In this document: piece after piece, positions 57,260-64,000 of the stretch
How positions within the stretch are numbered: the stretch's first letter is position 1
How the letters are laid out: the number at the start of each line of letters is the position of its first letter
Assembly: GCA_036417435.1 (NCBI GenBank)
Contig: JAZAQT010000387.1
Location: forward strand, 124,001-188,000
Length of the DNA stretch: 64,000 bases
Direction of reading: 5' to 3'
From: Inia geoffrensis
Taxonomy: Eukaryota; Chordata; Mammalia; Artiodactyla; Iniidae
Notes under the pieces: generated by a model
Database searches by the model: none
Told to the model about the DNA's origin: nothing
What the model saw: only the letters and a program-made list of their open reading frames with translations
Made by a program: the position numbers and the translations under genes

Positions 57260-57714
57260 AAAAAAAAAAAAACAAAATTAAATCATTAAAAAAATAAATG
57301 AGAGCACAAAATAACATGGTAACTCTAAACCTAAGTAGTTTCTGTACTATACTAAATGTAAACGGATTAATATCTCCTATTAAAGTGTACTTTTTTATAT
57401 TATCTGCAACTAAACTGTTTTTAAAAATATACAGGTAAAATAAGAGAATTAAATTAAAAAGGAGAATACATTCCATGGATTTAAAAACAATAAAACAATT
57501 AGCATATAGTATGCACCTTAGATAAAGTAGTCTTTAAGTTTAGAACAGTTTGTCATTAGTATAATTATTATTATTACCCCAATTTCTTAAATAATATTTC
57601 AATACTTTTTCTATAGGAAAACATATTTTAATACATTTTTCCTTGCTTTCTTGTGGTCTAATACATGGCAAGTATTTAGGTGCTAATATAATCTAAAAAT
57701 GTATGTTGTTTTCT
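57260..57714 (+). mobile_element. AT-rich stretch with an old L1 ORF2-start remnant
   Basis: Mostly AT-rich sequence. actaaatgtaaacggattaa near 57,351 resembles the LNVNGL start of L1 ORF2, so part is probably old L1. No open frame of note. Confidence 0.4.
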
Positions 57715-57974
57715 TACAGCCAACAAAAACTGAATCAAGAAAAAATAGATAACTTGAACAGACTGATCACTAAAAGTGAAATAGAATCTGTAATTTTAAA
57801 AAACTCCATACCAACATAAGTCCAGGATCAGCTGGTTTCACAGGCAAATTCTACCAAATATACAAAGAAGAACTTACACTGACTCTTCTCAAACTCTTCC
57901 AAAGATTGAAGAGGAAGGAATACTTCCAAAGACATTCTATGAAGTCACCATCACCCTGCTATCAAAACCTTATG

Positions 57975-58345
57975 GGGGGGACTTCCCTGATGGCACAGTG
58001 GTTAAGAATCCGCCTGCCAATGCAGGATACACGGGTTCGAGCCCTGGTTCGTGAAGATTCCATTCGCAGGTTAGCAACTAAGCCTGTGCACCACAACTAC
58101 TGAGCCTGTGCTCTTGAGCATGGGAGCCACAACTACTGAGCCTGAGAGCCACAACTACTGAAGCCCATGTGCCTAGAGCCCAGGCTCAGCAACAAGAGAA
58201 GCCACCAAAATGAGAGGCCCATGCACCACAACGAAGAGAAACCCTCGCTCGCCGCAACTAGAGAAAGCCCAGGCACAGCAATGGACACCCAATGCAGCCG
58301 AAAGTAAATAAATAAATTAATGTATTAACAAACAAACAAAAACAG
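57975..58345 (+). mobile_element. Long CHR-type SINE
   Basis: Head ggggacttccctgatggcac, B box gggttcgagccctgg, multiple ccacaactactgagcc blocks, and an (AAAT)n/(CAAA)n tail. About 370 bp. It lies in RT-region L1 sequence and directly adjoins a second SINE. Confidence 0.93.
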
Positions 58346-58347
58346 AT

Positions 58348-58512
58348 GGGGACTTTTCTGGCAGTCCAGCAGTTAAGATTTTGCCTTCCAGTGCATGGGG
58401 TGCAGGTTCAATCCCTGGTTGGGGAGCTAAGATCTCATATACCTCACAAACAAGAAGCCAAAACATAAAACAGAAGCAATATTGTAACAAATTCAATAAA
58501 GACTTAAAAAAA
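58348..58512 (+). mobile_element. Short CHR-type SINE
   Basis: Head ggggacttttctggcagtcc, B-box-like caggttcaatccctggttgg, and an A-rich tail ending near 58,512. A different, shorter subfamily from its neighbour at 57,975; the two are back to back. Confidence 0.85.
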
Positions 58513-59189
58513 AACACAGAGAAATACACTACCATAAAATAAAATTACAGGCCAATATCTTTGATAAATATAGATGCAAAAATTATCAACAGAATATTAG
58601 AAAACCGAATCTGACAACACATAACAAGATCATACAACATGACCAAATTTGATTCACCCTAGGGTCACAAAGTTGTTTCAGCATATGAAAATCAATCAAG
58701 TTGAAACACCCCATCGATAAAGTAAAAGCAAAAAAACAAATGATCATCTCAATAGAGGCCGAAAAAAGCATTTGAAAAACTTCAACAGCTATTCATGGCA
58801 AAAAACGCTTACCAAAGGTGGTATAGAGGGAACAAATCTCAACATAAAAAAGGTATTTATGAAAAACCCACAGCCAATATAATACTCAATGTTCATAATC
58901 TGAAAGCCTTCTTGGAAAATCTGGAACATGACAAGTATGCCCACTCTCACCTCTTCTCTTCAACAGAGTATCGGAAGTCCTAGCCACAACAGTCAGACAA
59001 GAAAAATAAATAAATTCTAAGCAACTTGAAAGGGAAGAGGTAAAATTGACACTATATGTAGATTACATGATAATACATATAAAGGAAACCCTAAGAATTC
59101 CACACAAAAACAACTAGAACTGATAAACGAATTCAGCAAAGTAACAGGATACAAGATGAACTTACATAAATTGGTTGCATTTCGTTCTG

Positions 59190-59529
59190 TTTTATAAAAA
59201 ATTATTTCGGCTGCATTGGGTCTTCATTGCTGCACACGGGCTTTCTCTAGTTGTGGCCAGTAGGGTTATTCTTCCTTGCGGTTCACAGGCTTCTCATTGC
59301 AGTGGCTTCTCTTGTTGCAGAGCACAGGTTCTAGGCAGGCGAGCTACAGTAGTTGTGACACATGGGCACAGTAGTTATGGGTCATGGGCTCTAGAGTGCA
59401 GGCTAAGTAGTTGTGATGCACAGGTTTAGTTGCTCTACAGCATGTGGGATCTTCCTGGACCAGGGCTTGAACCCATGTCCCCTGTATTTGCAGGTGAATT
59501 CTCAACCATGGAGCCACGAGGGAAGTCCC
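59190..59529 (-). mobile_element. Long CHR-type SINE, minus strand
   Basis: The reverse complement of the long SINE type. Tail sequence is at 59,190-59,200 and the head (ggaagtccc on the plus strand) ends at 59,529. It is flanked by tggttgcatttcgtt (59,172-59,186) and tggttgtatttcttt (from 59,530), a near-perfect duplication. It inserted in the L1 RT region. It is the only minus-strand SINE I recognise here. Confidence 0.94.
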
Positions 59530-60327
59530 TGGTTGTATTTCTTTACACTAAAAATGAAATATCAGGAAGCGAACGTAAACAAGCAATCCCTTTTAAAATG
59601 GCATCAAAAAAATAAAATCCTTAGGAGTAAACCTCACCAAGGAAGTGAAAGACTTATATGCTGAGAACTACAAAACATTAGTAAAGTAAGTTGAAGATGA
59701 TTCAAAGAAATGCAAAGACATCCCACGTTCTTGGACAGCAAGATATAATAGTGTTAAAATGGCCATACTACCCAGGGCAATCTACAGTTTTAATGTGATC
59801 CCTATCAAATTACCCATGACATTTTCTCCAGAACAAGAACAAATAATCCTAAAATGTATATGGAATCATAAAAAGCCAGAATTGTCAGCACAATCCTGAG
59901 GAAAAAGAACAAAGCAGGAGGCATAACCCTCCCTGACTTCAGACAATACTACAAAGTTACAGTAAGCAAAACCCCAAGGTATTGGCACAGAAGGAGATAT
60001 ATGGATCAATGGCCTAGAATAGAGAGCCCAGAAATAAACCCACACACCTATGGTCAATTAACCTTCGACAAAGGAGGCAAGAATATACAATGGGGAAAAG
60101 ACCGTCTCTTCAGCAAGTGGTGTTTTGAAAGTTGGACAGCCGTATGCAAATCAGTGAAGTCAGAACATACCCTCACACCATACATAACAATAAACTCAAA
60201 ACGGCTTATATGCTTAAATATAAGATAGGAAACCTTAAAACTCCTAGAAGAGAACATAAGCAAAACATTCTCTGACATACATCATACCAAAGTTTTCCTA
60301 GGTAGATCTCCTAGGGCAGTACAAGCA

Positions 60328-62612
60328 CAGTAAGTCACCTACATATGAACCTTCAAGTTGCAAACTTTCAAAGATGCAAACGTCCATTCGCATGTTCAAT
60401 CATGCAAGTTTGTTCACGTGTCTGACTGGCATAAATTGTCATGTGTGTGCATCCTCTATAAGTGGTTGTGCTTTTGTGTAGTTTACCGTACTGTGTACAG
60501 TAGTACAGTACCTTTATTTCAAACCCAAGATGTCTGGAGGAAAGCATAAAAGCAAAGATGATGTAGCGAGTACTGCTAAGAAGTGCCACACGATAATGAT
60601 GGAAACAAAAGTGAAAATAATTGAGAGAGTGGAGGAAGGCAAAAGATGTTAGACCTCGCTCATTCTTATAACATGAATCATTCAACCATTGGCACGATTC
60701 TAAAGAACAAGGACAAGATCATGGAACATGTGAAGTCTGCCGTGCCGATGATTTTGACAAAGTATAGAAGAAGCATGGAAAACTGATGGAGATGCAGAAA
60801 CTTCTCAGTGTATGGGTGTAGGATCAACATCCTGCTCAGCTTATGCTGATTCAAGAGAAAGCTAAAAAGCCTTTATGAAGACTTGAAGAAGAAACACGAC
60901 AAAGAATCAGAGGGCACGTCTTTTAATGTCAGCCATGGCTGGTTTCATCGGTTCAAGGCTAGAGTCAACCTTCACAATGTAAAAGTAAGTGGAGAGGCAG
61001 CACGTGCAGATAGTGTAGCTGTCCAGGAACTGCATGAAACAATTAGAGAAATTATTGATGATGGTGTGTATTTACCGAAGCAGGTTTTTAATGTCGACGA
61101 GACACAACAGTACTGGAAGAGGATGCCAGACCGAAGTTACATCTGTAAGGAGGAAAAGTTGATGTCGTGCTATAAAGCAGCAAAGGATAGGCTAACTGTT
61201 GTTTGGTGGCAATGCTTCTGGTGACATGAAGCTGAAGCCTCTCTTAGTTTATCAATCAGAGAACTCAAGAACCCTTAAGAACATAGCCAAGGTATCTCTT
61301 CCTGTTGTGTGGAAGCATAACCCCAAATCCTGGAATACACAGGCCATTTCCCAGGACTGGTTTTTCCACCAGTTTATCCCACAGGTAGAGAAATACTGCT
61401 TGGAGAAGGGCATCCCAACAAAACATTATTTTGCTGCTCAACAGCACTCTGGGCCACACCCCATTCATGGATGACTTTCATCCCAAAGTCAAAGTAGTGC
61501 ATCTGCCACCGGATACTACGTTGCTCATGCAACCTGCGGACCAGGGAGTTATAGCGACTTTCAAGAAATATTATTTATGTCACACTTTTTGTCAGGCAGT
61601 AAAGGTAAGTCTCAAATCAGGAACAAACTAGGGATAATATTGGAAGAACGATAACATCTACAAGGCCATAAAAAACATTGACTTTGCTTGGTGTGAGGGT
61701 ATGGCGGTCACCATGAGTGGGGTTTGGAAGAAACTTGCCCACAGTTTGTTCATGATTTTTATGGATTTGAGAAGGTTGATGAGAAGGCCGAAGACATCTT
61801 CCCCAACATAGTGACCCTCAGCAAGAAGCTGGAGTTAAATCTGCAAGAGGACCATTTCATTGAACACCTTGCTGTGCAACATGAGGAGCTTACTAATGAA
61901 GACGTGATGGAGTTGGAGTCCCAGAGAAAGGATGAAGAGGGACAGGAGGAAGAAGAAAAAGTAACTGAAGAACTGAAGAGATTCATGACACAGAAAATAG
62001 CAAGGGGATTTTCTTTATTCGAGGAGGCACTGTTAGTTTTTGAGGTAAAGGACCCGAACATAAAATGGTACCCAAATTTGCAGCAGCCATTCAGCATGCA
62101 ATCCAGTGCTACCTTGTCATCTATGATGAGGAAAAAAAGCTACTACCCACACATCAATGGATCATTTTTTCAAGAGGGTAGATAGAATTAAATCCAGCAA
62201 GGAACCAGAACCTGTGCCATCAACGTCAGGCCTGAGTGAAATGGCAGCTTGCCCTCTGTCTCCTACTGCTGATAATCCTTCACTTCTACCATCTCCCACC
62301 TCCTCTCCCTCCTCCAATCAGTAACTCTTCTGGCCTGTTCCCTCGATGTCAGCCCAAGTATCCCAGCTGTTGCACTGTATTACTGTACTTTTCAAGTTAC
62401 TGTACTGTAAGATTAAAAATGTTTTCCTTATTTTTGTGTTTGTTTTTTATGTATGATTTGTGTGAAGAGTATTATGAACTTATTATAGTACAGTAACATA
62501 TAGCCGACTGTGTAAGTTGGGTACGTAGGCTAACTTTATTGGACTTACAAACAAATTGGACTTACAAACGCACTTTTGGAACAGAACTTGTTCATATGTA
62601 GGGGACTTACTG
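60328..62612 (+). mobile_element. Complete Tigger (pogo/Tc1-mariner) DNA transposon
   Basis: 2,285 bp bounded by terminal inverted repeats: CAGTAAGTCACCTACATATG at 60,328 and the complement of CAGTAAGTCCCCTACATATG ending at 62,612. The right flank begins TA (62,613-62,614), the usual target; the left flank, ca, is one base off. The flanking sequence on both sides is one continuous L1 (gggcagtacaagca before, taaaagcaaaaaagaaagag after), so the insertion is clean. Confidence 0.93.
60530..62324 (+). pseudogene. Tigger transposase, dead (TIGD-like)
   Basis: Pogo-type DDE transposase. The ATG at 60,530 opens MSGGKHKSKDDVASTAKK and the original stop is TAA at 62,322-62,324, about 598 codons by span. 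The N-terminal helix-turn-helix region is stopped at about 60,650 and continues in another frame (NMNHSTIGTILKNKDKIMEHV). The CENP-B-type second DNA-binding part and first catalytic Asp (FNVDET) are in 60,883-61,224. The next part is 61,199-61,474. The second catalytic Asp site now reads LLNSTLGH, without the Asp. The third Asp is kept (QPADQGVIATFKKYY, 61,431-61,631). The acidic tail is 61,724-62,185. At least four frameshifts separate these pieces. Confidence 0.92.
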
Positions 62613-63775
62613 TAAAAGCAAAAAAGAAAGAGGAGCTAATCAAACTTATAAGATTAGCATAGCAAAGGAAACCATAATCAAAATGAAAATACAACCTATG
62701 GACTGGGAGAAAATATTAGCAAATGATGAGACTGACAAGGGCTTAATTTCCAAAATATACAAACAGCTCACACAACTCAATAACAAAATAACAAATAACT
62801 CAATGGAAAAATGGGTAGAAAACCTAAAGAAACATTTCTCCAAAGAAGACATACAGATAGCCAATAGGCACATGAAAAGATGCTCATGATCACTAATTAT
62901 TAGAGAAATGCAAATCCAAATTACAATGAGGTACCACTTCACACTGATCAGAATGGCCATCATTAAAAAATCTACAATTGACAAATGCTTGAGGGGGTGT
63001 GGACAGAAGGGAACTCTCCTGCACTGTTGATGGGAATGGAAACTGGCACAACCACTATGGAGAACAGTATGAGGGTTCCTTATAATCTACAAATGGAACT
63101 ACCATATGACCCAGCAATCCCACTACTGGGCATATACCCAGAGAAAACCATAATTCAAAAAGATACATGTACCACAGTGTTCACTGTAGCACTATTTACA
63201 ATAACCAGGATATAGAAGCAACCTAAATGTCCATCGACAGATTTATAAAGAAGATGTGGAACATATATACAATGGAGTAATACTCAGCCATAAAAAGGAA
63301 CAAAATTGAGTTATTTGTAGTGAGGTGGTTGGACCTAGAGTCTGTCATACAGAGTGAAGTAAGTCAGAAAGAGAAAAACAAATACCCTACACTAACACAT
63401 ATATATGGAATCTAGAAAAATGGTACTGATGAACCTAGTGACAGGGCAGGACTAAAGACACAGATTTAGAGAACGGACTTAAGGACACACGGGGGAAACG
63501 GGAGACGGGGACGTAGTGAGAGAGTAGCACTGACATATATACACTACCAAATGTAAAATAGCTAGTGGTAAGCTGCCGCATAGTATAGGGAGATCAGCTC
63601 GGTGCTTTGTGTCCCCCTAGAGGGGTGGGATAGGGAAGGTGGAGGGAGGCTCAAGAGCAGGGGATATGGAGAATATATGTATACATAGAGCTGATTCACT
63701 TTGATTTAAAGCAGAAACTAACACAACGTTATAAAGCAATTATACTCCAATAAACCTGTATAAAAAAAAAAAAAC

Positions 63776-64000
63776 AACATTGTAAATCAACTACACTTGA
63801 AAATATTTTTTAAATGCAAAAAAATTTTTAATTAATTTTATTGTGTGTGTGTACCACAGGTTTAATATATAAATTATGTCAAATTGATTACATTGTTTTC
63901 CAAAATAAAGAATTTTTGATATTTTACATCAGCTTTATAATATAAATGCAGAAAAACTATATTATTTTTTTGTAAAGTTCAGAAGTAGCCATTTTGCTCA
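63776..64000. other. AT-rich sequence at the window edge
   Basis: Begins with acaacattgtaaatcaacta, which resembles an older L1 3' end, then AT-rich DNA with a (TG)n run at 63,843-63,852. No frame or further repeat was recognised before the window ends. Confidence 0.5.

Larger units (their letters stand above)
57715..63775 (+). mobile_element. Older L1 split by SINEs and a Tigger element
   Basis: Plus-strand L1 ORF2 and 3' UTR: 57,715-57,974, 58,513-59,186, 59,530-60,327 and 62,613-63,775, separated by inserted elements. Recognisable steps are the pre-RT region ([17 protein letters not shown]), RT (ADYM region near 59,060), late ORF2 (60,001-60,228; 62,683-62,889; 62,985-63,215), the stop near 63,415 and the 3' UTR ending gcaattatactccaataaac plus an A-run. 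The coding part is full of stops. Confidence 0.88.

Noticed and set aside
60530..62324. Domesticated host TIGD gene
   Set aside because: Several frameshifts, a lost catalytic Asp and intact terminal inverted repeats show a dead transposon copy and not an exapted gene.

Overview
This window is repeat-dense mammalian nuclear DNA. I see no intact host protein-coding gene and no free-standing RNA gene. The organism is almost certainly a cetacean or very close cetartiodactyl. The evidence is a dozen copies of tRNA-derived CHR-type SINEs (heads reading ggcttccctggtggcacag, B box ggttcgagccc), several L1 elements of the young cetartiodactyl type, a palindromic element starting TTGGCCAAAAAG like the cetartiodactyl mariner family, and a Tigger DNA transposon.

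Layout. 1-90: degenerate telomere-like hexamers, all in 6-nt register. 91-26,815: a tandem macrosatellite whose roughly 1.2-kb monomers each join about 320-400 bp of non-L1 sequence to about 800 bp of L1 3' end. Four monomer types (A, B, C, D) repeat in order as a higher-order unit of about 4.5 kb, complete once without interruption at 7,551-12,051. Fourteen of the fifteen A-E monomers carry a 16-bp CTCF-like motif at the same place; the fifteenth lost it with a 2-kb deletion. One monomer (E) is split by a near full-length minus-strand L1 (16,486-23,687) with a target-site duplication. 26,985-31,144: fragments of older plus-strand L1s. 31,146-31,460: unassigned. 31,460-38,945: a near full-length plus-strand L1 carrying two SINEs, followed by a 5'-truncated L1. 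39,126-40,379: GC-rich, not recognised, with a perfect CRE and a TATA-like box. 40,380-42,615: a decayed class I endogenous retrovirus (RT, a TM-env fragment, an LTR-like tail). 43,310-47,872: a second tandem array, three units of about 1.64 kb, which aligns as a diverged branch of the first satellite family and carries a fixed 72-bp mariner-like palindrome. 47,873-53,290: SINEs, old L1 pieces and the only apparently low-copy stretch (48,860-51,160). 53,290-57,255: an L1 with an internal ORF2 deletion. 57,260-63,775: an older L1 split by SINEs and by a complete but dead Tigger transposon (60,328-62,612). 63,776-64,000: AT-rich sequence.

All protein-like reading frames are L1 ORF1/ORF2, Tigger transposase or retroviral relics, and all are interrupted. 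The nesting gives a relative history: L1 3' ends were captured into a tandem unit, that unit amplified as a tetramer, and the array was then invaded by young L1s and SINEs. The most unusual signal is the L1-derived higher-order satellite with one phased CTCF-like site per monomer, starting directly against telomere-like DNA. Everything here was read by eye; no alignment or database search was run.
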